Origin: JALOOE01 sp964423545
GTDB taxonomy: Bacteria; Chloroflexota; Anaerolineae; CG2-30-64-16
Direction: 5' to 3'
DNA: 9,727 bases
Assembly (NCBI GenBank): GCA_964423545.1
Contig: CAYRFV010000222.1
Coordinates: 1 to 9,727, forward strand
The notes beneath the pieces were generated by a model. That model saw only the letters and a program-made list of their open reading frames with translations. It was not told where the DNA came from and ran no database searches. Of the stretch, positions 1 to 6,794 are shown piece after piece; within the stretch, counting starts at the first letter, position 1, and the number at the start of each line of letters is the position of its first letter. Both the position numbers and the translations under genes were made by a program.

Positions 1-1
1 C

Positions 2-253
2 GGGCTGGATATCGATGCCCTGCGCGTCGTCTCGGAAGGGGTCAACAGCCTGCTTGGCCCCGGGCTCGGCGTGCTGTTGATCACGCATTATCAGCGGCTG
101 TTGAACTACATCAAGCCGCAGTTCGTGCACGTTTTTTACAGCGGCCACATCGTTCAGTCCGGCGGCGCCGACCTGGCCCTGGAGCTGGAAGCTAAGGGCT
201 ACGGCTGGGTGCGTGAGAAGTATGGGGAGCCGATGGCTGAGCAGGGACAGTGA
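2..253 (+). CDS. sufC: SufC, Fe-S assembly ATPase (3' end only)
   Basis: This is the C-terminal 83 residues of the ABC-type ATPase of the SufBCD complex, cut by the window edge. SufC hydrolyses ATP in the cytoplasm to drive conformational change in the SufB-SufD scaffold. The visible part begins in the D-loop that follows Walker B (GLDIDALRVV, the usual SufC continuation of LDExDSGLDIDAL). It contains the switch histidine in LLITHYQRLL and ends with the family's C-terminal region (VHVFYSGHIVQSGG, then a Glu/Lys-rich tail with GYGWVREKYG). The Walker A and signature motifs lie upstream and cannot be checked. The frame is open from base 2, and the stop is TGA at 251-253. sufB follows 123 bases later on the same strand, as expected for a sufCBD operon. 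The family assignment is firm from these motifs and the neighbours. Confidence 0.95.
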   Translation, partial: GLDIDALRVVSEGVNSLLGPGLGVLLITHYQRLLNYIKPQFVHVFYSGHIVQSGGADLALELEAKGYGWVREKYGEPMAEQGQ

Positions 254-376
254 TGGGTTACGCGTGATTCGGGACGACTGACACGGTCGAGACTCGCTAC
301 GTCGTCACAGCCAGCGTGCGTTGGCAGCAATCAAGGCGCAGCGGAAGCCAGCAACCACGGCATCAGGAGCGACACC

Positions 377-1795
377 ATGCCCGCAACAGACACCGATCGC
401 CAGGCGCTCGATAGCGTCAAGAGCGATTACAAATATGGATGGAGTCAGCCCGAAAACTACATCTTCAAGGCGCGCAAAGGGCTGGACCACGACATCATCG
501 AACAGATCAGTCGGATGAAGAACGAGCCGCAGTGGATGAGCGACTTGCGCCATCAGGCGCTCGATATCTTCTTCGCCAAGCCGATCCCGACCTGGGGAGC
601 CGACCTGAGCTCAATCGACTACCAGGATATCTACTACTACATCAAGCCGGTCGAGAGCCAGGGCCGCAACTGGGAGGACCTGCCGAAGGACATCAAGGAG
701 ACGTTCGACAAACTGGGCATCCCGGAGGCCGAGCGGAAGTTCCTGGCTGGCGCGGGCGCGCAGTACGAGTCCGAGGCAGTCTACCACTCGCTCAAACAAG
801 AGTGGGAGCGGCAGGGGGTCATCTTCGTCGACAGCGACAGCGGGCTGCGCGAGCATCCGGAGATCTATCGCGAGTATTTCGGTACGGTGGTTCCGGCAAC
901 CGACAACATCTATGCAGCGCTCAACACCGCGGCCTGGTCGGGCGGATCCTTCGTTTATGTGCCAAAAGGAGTGCATCTCGACATCCCGCTCCAGGCGTAC
1001 TTCCGCATCAACGCCCAGAGCATGGGGCAGTTCGAGCGGACACTGATCATCGTGGATGAGGGTGCGAGCGTGCACTATGTCGAGGGGTGCACTGCGCCCA
1101 GCTATTCCACCGACTCCCTGCACAGTGGCGTGATCGAGATCATCGTGCGCAAGGGCGCTCGCTGCCGCTATACTACGATCCAGAACTGGTCGACCAATGT
1201 ATATAACCTGGTGACCCAACGGGCGCTGGCCTACGAAGGCGCGACGATGGAATGGGTGGATGCGAACCTCGGCTCCAAGGTGACGATGAAGTATCCGTCG
1301 GTCTATATGCTGGGCGACGGTGCGCACGGACAGATCCTGTCGATGGCCTTCGCCGGGCCTGGCCAGCACCTCGACACCGGCGGCAAGCTGGTGCATGCGG
1401 CCCCGAATACCTCCAGCCAGCTGATCTCCAAGTCGATCAGCAAAGGCGGCGGCCGGGCAAGCTATCGTGGCCTGCTGAAGGTCGGGAAGGGCGCGCATGG
1501 CGTCAAATCCAACGTCGTGTGCGACGCGCTGCTGCTCGATGAGCGCAGCCGTTCCGACACCTACCCCTACATCGAGATCGACGAGGAAGACGTCACCGTC
1601 GGCCATGAGGCGTCGGTCAGCAAGATCGGCGAGGAGCAGCTTTTCTACCTCCAAAGCCGCGGCCTGAGCGAGGATGAAGCCAGCGCGATGATCGTCTCCG
1701 GCTTCATCGAGCCGATGGTGAAGGAACTGCCGATGGAGTACGCCGTCGAAATGAACCGGCTCATCCAACTGCAGATGGAAGGGTCGGTTGGGTGA
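377..1795 (+). CDS. sufB: SufB, Fe-S cluster scaffold subunit
   Basis: A complete SufB of 472 residues, the usual length for the family. With SufC and SufD it forms the cytoplasmic scaffold on which Fe-S clusters are built, and it receives persulfide sulfur delivered from SufS. The N-terminal helical region (about 1-130) is followed by the right-handed beta-helix core, starting near ESEAVYHSLKQEWERQGVIF. EGCTAP holds Cys238. VVCDALL holds Cys382, which matches the essential cluster-assembly cysteine (Cys405 in E. coli). GHEASVSKIGEEQLFYL holds His410 and Glu411, which match the catalytic His/Glu pair. The C-terminal helix GFIEPMVKELPMEYAVEMNRL is typical. AGGAG at 365-369, seven bases before the ATG at 377, supports the start. 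sufD starts ten bases after the stop, so the two are very probably co-transcribed and translated together. Nothing appears broken. Confidence 0.98.
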   Translation: MPATDTDRQALDSVKSDYKYGWSQPENYIFKARKGLDHDIIEQISRMKNEPQWMSDLRHQALDIFFAKPIPTWGADLSSIDYQDIYYYIKPVESQGRNWEDLPKDIKETFDKLGIPEAERKFLAGAGAQYESEAVYHSLKQEWERQGVIFVDSDSGLREHPEIYREYFGTVVPATDNIYAALNTAAWSGGSFVYVPKGVHLDIPLQAYFRINAQSMGQFERTLIIVDEGASVHYVEGCTAPSYSTDSLHSGVIEIIVRKGARCRYTTIQNWSTNVYNLVTQRALAYEGATMEWVDANLGSKVTMKYPSVYMLGDGAHGQILSMAFAGPGQHLDTGGKLVHAAPNTSSQLISKSISKGGGRASYRGLLKVGKGAHGVKSNVVCDALLLDERSRSDTYPYIEIDEEDVTVGHEASVSKIGEEQLFYLQSRGLSEDEASAMIVSGFIEPMVKELPMEYAVEMNRLIQLQMEGSVG

Positions 1796-1805
1796 CGGAG
1801 CCAAC

Positions 1806-3092
1806 ATGACAACACAGACACTCACCTCACCGCTCGAGTCGATCTCCATCGCCAAGGACGAGCCGAGCTGGATGCTCGATCTGCGTCGCAAGGCGTGGCG
1901 GTTCTTCGAGGAGATGCCTTGGCCGACCGGAAGCGAAGAGACATGGCGTCGAACCAAGCTCACCGGGTTCAAGTTCGAGGAGCATCTGCCGCTGGTGAGC
2001 GCGCAGCCGGCTGCCCTCCCGCCCGAGGTCGAGAAAAGCCTGGCGGAGGTCGACAGCATCGGCGCATTGGCGATCGTCGATGGCGCGACGGTGAAACACG
2101 AGCTTGCTGCGAGCCTGACCGGCCGCGGCGTGATCTTCGCCGACTTGCACCGCGCGGCACGTGAACATACAGAGCTGGTGCAGCGCGCCTTCAGCAGTGT
2201 GGTCGCGACCGACGAAAATAAGTTCAGCGCGCTCAACTACGCGCTGTGGAATAGCGGCGCCTTCGTCTATGTGCCACGCAATGTGGTCATCGAGCAGCCG
2301 CTTCAGGTAGTCATCGGCCAGAGCGCCGGCAAGCTGGCGGGCATGCACCACACGGTGGTCGTCACGGAGGAAGGCGCCGCGGTGACGCTGGTCGAAGACT
2401 TCGTCGGCGCGGATGGCGGCATGACCAACAGTGTCGTCGAGCTGCTGCCGGGCGCTAACAGCCAGGTGCACTACCTGCACTTACAGAACCTGGCGGAGAG
2501 CGCGTGGAACTTCAGTACGCAGCGGATGCAGCTCGGCCGCGATAGCTTGCTGCGCTACTTCATCGGGTCTTGGGGCAGTCGGTTGAGTAAGAACTGGATC
2601 AATATGGAGTTGAACGGTCCGGGCGCACACGGCGAGCTGTTGGGGCTTTACTTCCCCGGCGGCCGGCAGCATCTGGATCACCACACGAACCAGCTTCACA
2701 GGGCCGCAAACGCCACCAGTGATCTGCTGTTCAAGGGTGCGCTGAAGGACCGTGCGCGGTCGGTGTACCAGGGCTATATCAAGGTCTATCCGCAGGCGCA
2801 GAAGACAAATGCCTACCAGGCAAACCGCAATCTGATGCTCAGCAAACAGGCGCGTGCCGACAGCATCCCGGGCCTCGAAATCGAGGCGGACGATGTGCGC
2901 TGCACGCACGGCGCCACTGCCGGCCAGATCCCGGAGGAGTACACGTTCTACCTGATGGCGCGCGGCATCGACCGGACCAACGCCGAGCGCATGATCATCC
3001 AGGGCTTCTTCGAGGAAGTGATCGACCGCATCCCGGTCGAGGGCGTGAAGAACAAGCTCGAAGGCGAGATTGCCCGAAAGCTTGGGTTATAA
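1806..3092 (+). CDS. sufD: SufD, Fe-S cluster scaffold subunit
   Basis: SufD, 428 residues, is the paralogous partner of SufB in the SufBC2D complex. It takes part in cluster assembly at the SufB-SufD interface and in iron acquisition. The beta-helix core carries the family signatures KFSALNYALWNSGAFVYVPR (about 139-158), LDHHTNQLHRAANATSDLLFKG and SVYQGYIKVYPQAQKTNAYQ. Near the C-terminus CTHGATAGQIPEEYTFYL contains Cys366 and His368; the histidine corresponds to the conserved interface histidine (His360 in E. coli). The frame could open at a TTG at 1788, but that lies inside sufB. The ATG at 1806 has GGAG at 1797-1800 with five-base spacing and begins a normal SufD N-terminus, so I chose it. 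A gap of only ten bases from sufB points to the same transcript. Confidence 0.97.
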   Translation: MTTQTLTSPLESISIAKDEPSWMLDLRRKAWRFFEEMPWPTGSEETWRRTKLTGFKFEEHLPLVSAQPAALPPEVEKSLAEVDSIGALAIVDGATVKHELAASLTGRGVIFADLHRAAREHTELVQRAFSSVVATDENKFSALNYALWNSGAFVYVPRNVVIEQPLQVVIGQSAGKLAGMHHTVVVTEEGAAVTLVEDFVGADGGMTNSVVELLPGANSQVHYLHLQNLAESAWNFSTQRMQLGRDSLLRYFIGSWGSRLSKNWINMELNGPGAHGELLGLYFPGGRQHLDHHTNQLHRAANATSDLLFKGALKDRARSVYQGYIKVYPQAQKTNAYQANRNLMLSKQARADSIPGLEIEADDVRCTHGATAGQIPEEYTFYLMARGIDRTNAERMIIQGFFEEVIDRIPVEGVKNKLEGEIARKLGL

Positions 3093-3170
3093 CACCAGGC
3101 CAACGACCCGTGGCGCCCGGCGTTTCCGCCCCCGCCACCCGGTCTGCAGTATGATCGGAGAGGAACCATC

Positions 3171-4025
3171 ATGTCAGACGAAGGCTTTGCTCATCCCGAC
3201 AAGGTCGTGAGCACCCAGTGGGTCGCCGAACACCTGAACGATCCTGGGGTGCGCATCGTCGAATCCAACGAGGATATCCTGCTCTACTCGCGCGGGCATA
3301 TCCCCGGCGCGGTGCAGATCGACTGGATCGCTGACCTCAACGATCCGGTCACGCGCGACTACCTGAATCGGCAGCAATTCGAGCGCCTGATGTCGCGCAG
3401 CGGCATCTCCAACGACACGTTGGTCATCTTCTACGGCGACAAGAGCAACTGGTGGGCGTGTTACGCGCTGTGGATCTTCGAGCTGTTCAGCCACACCAAG
3501 ACTGCGATCATGGACGGCGGCCGGCTCAAGTGGGAGAAAGAAGGACGGCTACTGACCACGGAGGTCCCCACCGTGCCGATCACCGCGTATCAGGCGCCCG
3601 ATCGCACGGACTACAAGATCCGGGCCTTCCGCGATGATGTGCTGAAGCATGTCCAGGCCGGCCTTCCGCTGGTCGACGTGCGCAGCCCCGGCGAATACAG
3701 CGGCCAGCTGTTTCACATGGAAGGTTACCCGCAGGAGGGTTCGCTGCGCACGGGTCACATCAGGGGGGCAGTGAGCGTCCCGTGGGCCAGGGCCGCCAAC
3801 CCGGAGGACGGCACCTTCAAGCCGGTCGCGCAGTTGCGCCAGCTCTACGAGCAGGAGCAGGGGCTCAAGTCCACCGACAGCATCGTCGCGTACTGCCGCA
3901 TCGGCGAGCGTTCCAGCCATACCTGGTTCGTGCTCAAGTACCTGCTCGGCTACCCGAACGTGCGGAACTACGACGGCAGTTGGACGGAGTGGGGCAACCT
4001 GGTAGGCGCACCGATCGAGAAATGA
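3171..4025 (+). CDS. Two-domain rhodanese-type thiosulfate sulfurtransferase (CysA2-like)
   Basis: A 284-residue tandem rhodanese. These enzymes move sulfane sulfur from a donor such as thiosulfate to an acceptor through a cysteine persulfide. The N-terminal domain (about 12-125) has SRGHIPGAVQIDW and an inactive loop, FYGDKSNWWA, with Asp90 where a catalytic Cys would be. The C-terminal domain (about 150-280) has LVDVRSPGEYSG, GHIRGAVSVPW and the active loop YCRIGERSSHTWF with Cys242. CRIGERS resembles the loop of mycobacterial CysA2 more than the CGSGVT loop of mercaptopyruvate sulfurtransferases, so thiosulfate is the likelier donor, though substrate cannot be read from sequence. GGAGAGGAA at 3157-3165 precedes the ATG. 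The gene lies 78 bases after sufD, between sufD and the first sufU, which suggests it feeds sulfur to cluster assembly or persulfide metabolism; this role is inferred from position. Confidence 0.93.
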   Translation: MSDEGFAHPDKVVSTQWVAEHLNDPGVRIVESNEDILLYSRGHIPGAVQIDWIADLNDPVTRDYLNRQQFERLMSRSGISNDTLVIFYGDKSNWWACYALWIFELFSHTKTAIMDGGRLKWEKEGRLLTTEVPTVPITAYQAPDRTDYKIRAFRDDVLKHVQAGLPLVDVRSPGEYSGQLFHMEGYPQEGSLRTGHIRGAVSVPWARAANPEDGTFKPVAQLRQLYEQEQGLKSTDSIVAYCRIGERSSHTWFVLKYLLGYPNVRNYDGSWTEWGNLVGAPIEK

Positions 4026-4049
4026 GTTTGTCCGATGCATGAGGGGCGG

Positions 4050-4096
4050 CGAGCGATCGGTCCATGCGGTGACTTTCTTTCGCTGCACATCGCTCG
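4050..4096 (+). other. Weak inverted repeat before the internal suf promoter
   Basis: CGAGCGAT (4050-4057) and ATCGCTCG (4089-4096) form a perfect 8-bp inverted repeat with a 31-base loop, in the 144-base gap between the sulfurtransferase stop and the first sufU start. No T-run follows, so it is not a convincing intrinsic terminator. It could be an attenuating structure or a chance match. It ends 15 bases before the -35 box at 4112. Confidence 0.2.
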
Positions 4097-4111
4097 TTCG
4101 CAGCCCTGGTC

Positions 4112-4140
4112 TTGCAGCTGACCGGCGTTGGCGGTATACT
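4112..4140 (+). promoter_or_regulatory. Sigma70-like promoter for sufU1
   Basis: TTGCAG (4112-4117) and TATACT (4135-4140) are separated by exactly 17 bases. The -10 matches TATAAT at five of six positions and the -35 matches TTGACA at three of six. Transcription would start near 4147, about 23 bases before the GTG start of sufU1. This is the best promoter seen inside the suf cluster. It suggests that the downstream half (sufU1 to sufT) can be transcribed separately from sufCBD. No operator for an Fe-S regulator such as SufR or IscR was recognised around it. Confidence 0.6.
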
Positions 4141-4169
4141 CTCCCCGTTGCGAAAGGACGCATGCGCTT

Positions 4170-4559
4170 GTGGATCGCCAGGCACAGATCGATTTCATCC
4201 TTGATCACTACGAAAACCCGCGGCACTACGGCCCGTTGGCAGATGCATCGATCGTTCAGAAGGGCGGCAACCCCGGCTGCGGTGACATTGTCACCTTCTA
4301 TCTGAAGGTGGATGGCGACGGGCGCATCACTGGCATCTCGTTCGAAGGGGAGGGGTGCACCATCAGCCAGGCCGCGTCCTCCATCGTCACAGAGATGTTC
4401 ACCGGCAAGACCGTGGCCGAGGTGGAAGCCGCTTCGCCTGAAGCCATCCTCGACCTTCTGGGGCGAGAGATCGCCGGCACCCGGATCAAGTGCGCGGCAT
4501 TGGGCCTGAACACGACCAAAGAAGCGGTGCGGCTCTTGAAGCGACGTGCTCAGGCGTAG
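4170..4559 (+). CDS. sufU: SufU-type scaffold / sulfur-acceptor protein, paralogue 1
   Basis: A 129-residue NifU/IscU-fold protein of SufU type. It probably binds zinc, accepts persulfide sulfur from SufS and passes it to SufB. The ligand set is intact: Cys37 and Asp39 in NPGCGD, Cys63 in GEGCTIS, Cys108 in RIKCAAL. Lys precedes the last Cys, as in SufU, where IscU has His. Cys63 and Cys108 are 45 residues apart, so the roughly 20-residue insertion of Bacillus SufU is absent. The frame opens at a TTG at 4128, but that start would lie within the promoter. GTG at 4170 gives an N-terminus that aligns with the second SufU (ILDHYENPRHYG against ILDHYKHPRHYG) and has AAGGA (4154-4158) upstream, so I used it. 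By hand, the two paralogues are about 45% identical. Which one is the main SufS partner is unknown. Confidence 0.9.
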   Translation: MDRQAQIDFILDHYENPRHYGPLADASIVQKGGNPGCGDIVTFYLKVDGDGRITGISFEGEGCTISQAASSIVTEMFTGKTVAEVEAASPEAILDLLGREIAGTRIKCAALGLNTTKEAVRLLKRRAQA

Positions 4560-4612
4560 ATCAGGCGCACCAACGGTCTTGATAGTGCTGGGGATGAGAC
4601 GGCAGGTGTGCG

Positions 4613-5122
4613 TTGGTCGCTGACCAGATAATCCGACGTCTCAACGATCATGCGGCGGCAGTTCACAGCCTGGCAGGCGGTGTTTCGCAGGAGCAGGCGC
4701 GCTGGAAGCCGGCTGCTGATGCCTGGTCGATGCTGGAAGTCGTTCATCATCTCTACGATGAGGAGCGCGACGATTTCCGGCGCCGCCTCGACCATGTGCT
4801 GCATCGATCGGAACGACCCTGGCCGGAGATCGACCCGGCCGGGTGGGTGCTCCAGCGGCGTTACAACGAGCAAGATTTCGAGCAGACCGTCGCCGGATTC
4901 CTCAGGGAACGCGACCGGTCGATTCAGTGGTTGAAGTCGCTCAACGCGCCGGACTGGCAACGCAGCTATGCGGCGCCCTGGGGACCCATCACGGCAGGGG
5001 ACCTGTTAGCATCGTGGGTGGCGCACGACCTGCTTCATTTGCGCCAACTGATCGAGCTGCACTGGGCCCACACCGTTCGGCAAGTTGAGCCTTTCCGGGT
5101 CGTCTATGCCGGGGAATGGTGA
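4613..5122 (+). CDS. DinB-like (DinB_2) putative metal-dependent protein
   Basis: A 169-residue four-helix-bundle protein of the DinB/YfiT superfamily. The diagnostic layout is present: Trp38 in AWSMLEVVHHL with His46, then ASWVAHDLLHLRQL with His138 and His142. These are the three histidines that usually bind a divalent metal. Superfamily members include thiol-dependent S-transferases (bacillithiol or mycothiol users) and many proteins of unknown function, and the sequence does not say which applies here. The only in-frame start after the upstream stop at 4595-4597 is TTG at 4613, six bases after the AGG at 4604-4606 of GGCAGGTG; the next Met would remove the first helix. It lies 53 bases after sufU1 and ends 26 bases before the chosen sufS start, so co-transcription is likely. 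A sulfur- or thiol-related role is inferred from position only. Confidence 0.82.
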   Translation: MVADQIIRRLNDHAAAVHSLAGGVSQEQARWKPAADAWSMLEVVHHLYDEERDDFRRRLDHVLHRSERPWPEIDPAGWVLQRRYNEQDFEQTVAGFLRERDRSIQWLKSLNAPDWQRSYAAPWGPITAGDLLASWVAHDLLHLRQLIELHWAHTVRQVEPFRVVYAGEW

Positions 5123-5148
5123 CGCGAGATGACGAGTCAGAGGTGACT

Positions 5149-6402
5149 GTGAACACAACGAGCATTGCGCCGGCCACGGCGCTCGACATCGAGACAGTGC
5201 GCGCCGACTTCCCGATCCTGGAGCGGCGAGTTCACGGTCTGCCGCTGGTTTACCTGGACAACGCAGCGACGTCTCAGAAGCCGCGGGCGGTCATCGACAC
5301 GCTGGCGCATTACTACGAGCAGACCAACGCCAATGTTCATCGTGGCGTGCACACGCTGAGCGAGGAAGCGACGGCTCAATATGAGGGCGCGCGCGCCAGG
5401 GTTTCCGAGTTCATCAACGCCACCTGCCCGAAGGAAGTCATCTGGACGCGCAATGCCAGCGAAGCGCTCAACGTCGTGGCGTACAGCTGGGGTCGCGCCA
5501 ACCTCCAACGGGGCGATCGCGTGCTGTTGACCGAAATGGAGCACCACTCGAATATCGTGCCGTGGCAGATTCTGGCGGCCGAGCGGGGGATCGAGCTGGA
5601 TTTCGTGCGCGTCGCCGACGACGGCACGCTGATCCTGGACAATCTGAACAAGCTGCTCACCCCCCGCACCAAGCTGTTCGGGTTCACCTACATGTCGAAT
5701 GTCGTCGGAACGATCAACCCGGTGAAGGAACTGGTGCAGGCGGCGCACAAGGTCGGCGCGCTGGTGCTACTGGATGCGTGCCAGGCGGTGCCGCACATGC
5801 CGGTGGACGTACAGGCGTTGGGGGCCGATTTCCTGGCATTCTCCGGCCACAAGATGCTGGGGCCGACCGGCATCGGGGTGCTGTGGGGCCGCCGCGAGCT
5901 GCTCAATGCCATGCCGCCGTTCATGGGCGGGGGCGACATGATCCGCGAGGTGCACCTGAGCGGCTTCAAGTCCAGCGAGCTGCCGTGGAAATTCGAGGCG
6001 GGCACTCCTGCCATCGCCCAGGCCATCGGTCTCGGTGCTGCCGTAGCGTATCTGAGCCGAATCGGCATGGAGATCATTCACCGGGCCGAGCGCGATCTGA
6101 CCGGCTACGCCATGCAGCGACTGCCGGAGGTCAAGGGACTGCGCATCCTGGGGCCTGCTGCCGAGAAGCGCGGCGGACTGGTCGCCTTCACGCTGGATGC
6201 CGCCCATCCGCACGACATCGCCGCAGTGCTCGATAACCTGGGCATCGCAATCCGGGCCGGCCATCACTGCGCACAGCCGCTGCACGAGCGCTACGCCATC
6301 CCCGCCAGCGCCCGCGCCAGCTTCTACCTGTACAACACGAGGGAAGAGGTGGATCTGCTGGTGAAAGGGTTGCACAAAGTGGTGGAGATGTTCTCTTTCT
6401 GA
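5149..6402 (+). CDS. sufS: SufS, group II cysteine desulfurase
   Basis: PLP-dependent cysteine desulfurase, 417 residues from the chosen start. It converts cysteine to alanine and keeps the sulfur as a persulfide for Fe-S assembly. Visible signatures are YLDNAATSQKP (35-45), EMEHHSN with His131, LLDACQAVPH with Asp209, SGHKMLGPTGIG with the PLP lysine Lys235, the FKSSELPWKFEAGTPAIAQA segment, RAGHHCAQPL with catalytic Cys374, and ASARASFYLYNT with Arg389. The short Cys loop and the length are those of SufS rather than IscS. Possible starts are ATG 5116 (overlapping the DinB-like stop), GTG 5119, GTG 5143 and GTG 5149. I prefer 5149 because AGAGGTGA lies just upstream with good spacing, whereas the ATG has no spaced ribosome binding site. 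sufU2 follows 13 bases after the stop. Confidence 0.97.
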   Translation: MNTTSIAPATALDIETVRADFPILERRVHGLPLVYLDNAATSQKPRAVIDTLAHYYEQTNANVHRGVHTLSEEATAQYEGARARVSEFINATCPKEVIWTRNASEALNVVAYSWGRANLQRGDRVLLTEMEHHSNIVPWQILAAERGIELDFVRVADDGTLILDNLNKLLTPRTKLFGFTYMSNVVGTINPVKELVQAAHKVGALVLLDACQAVPHMPVDVQALGADFLAFSGHKMLGPTGIGVLWGRRELLNAMPPFMGGGDMIREVHLSGFKSSELPWKFEAGTPAIAQAIGLGAAVAYLSRIGMEIIHRAERDLTGYAMQRLPEVKGLRILGPAAEKRGGLVAFTLDAAHPHDIAAVLDNLGIAIRAGHHCAQPLHERYAIPASARASFYLYNTREEVDLLVKGLHKVVEMFSF

Positions 6403-6415
6403 TCAGGCGAGCATC

Positions 6416-6790
6416 ATGGATCTCTACGCCGAGGAAATCCTCGATCACTACAAACACCCGCGACACTATGGGCATCTCGACGACCCGAGCCTGGTGTACC
6501 ACGACCGCAACCCGCTGTGCGGCGACGAGATTACACTGGAGCTCAGGATCGAAGAGGGCAAGGTCGCCGATGTGGCCTTCACGGGACATGGCTGCGCCAT
6601 CAGCCGGGCGGCCGCCTCGATGATGGCCGAAGAAATCATCGGAAAGTCGCTCGACGAGCTGCGAACATGGGACAAGGAAAGCATCCTCGACCTGCTGGGC
6701 ATCGAAGTCGGACCGGTGCGCATCAAGTGCGCGCTGCTGCCGCTCAAGGCGATGAAGGCGGCCGTGTGGGGCCTGGGAGAGGACGAGTGA
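6416..6790 (+). CDS. sufU: SufU, scaffold / sulfur-acceptor protein, paralogue 2
   Basis: A second SufU, 124 residues, in the canonical position directly after sufS, so it is the likelier dedicated SufS partner. Cys35 and Asp37 (NPLCGDE), Cys60 (GHGCAIS) and Cys105 (VRIKCAL) give the full zinc/cluster ligand set. Lys104 replaces the IscU histidine. As in paralogue 1, Cys60 and Cys105 are 45 residues apart, so the SufU insertion is missing; the spacing is nearly that of IscU. The ATG at 6416 is 13 bases after the sufS stop, with AGG at 6405-6407 as a modest ribosome binding site. The Rieske gene starts four bases after its stop, pointing to tight translational linkage. An IscU-like scaffold role cannot be excluded. 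Confidence 0.95.
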   Translation: MDLYAEEILDHYKHPRHYGHLDDPSLVYHDRNPLCGDEITLELRIEEGKVADVAFTGHGCAISRAAASMMAEEIIGKSLDELRTWDKESILDLLGIEVGPVRIKCALLPLKAMKAAVWGLGEDE

Positions 6791-6794
6791 CCCG

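Noticed and set aside
1788..1805. TTG at 1788 as an upstream start for sufD
   Set aside because: It lies within sufB and lacks a spaced ribosome binding site; ATG 1806 has GGAG five bases away.
611..2236. A 541-codon open frame on the - strand
   Set aside because: It lies wholly antisense to sufB and the start of sufD, both of which match their families along their length. Its translation is low in recognisable motifs and is explained by GC-rich codon bias.
1827..2909. Open frames on the - strand opposite sufD
   Set aside because: They shadow a clearly coding SufD with no ribosome binding sites or recognisable domains.
3150..3155. TATGAT as a -10 box for the sulfurtransferase gene
   Set aside because: No -35 at the right distance, and the predicted transcript start would cut into the ribosome binding site.
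4128..4169. TTG at 4128 as the start of sufU1
   Set aside because: It overlaps the -10/spacer region of the promoter and adds residues not matched by the second SufU.
4039..4305. Small + strand open frame, including an ATG at 4162 close to AAGGA
   Set aside because: It is out of frame with sufU1 and its product resembles nothing; the conserved SufU frame covers most of the same bases.
5562..6375. Alternative-frame open frames on both strands within sufS
   Set aside because: SufS motifs run uninterrupted through this stretch, so these are GC-rich shadows.
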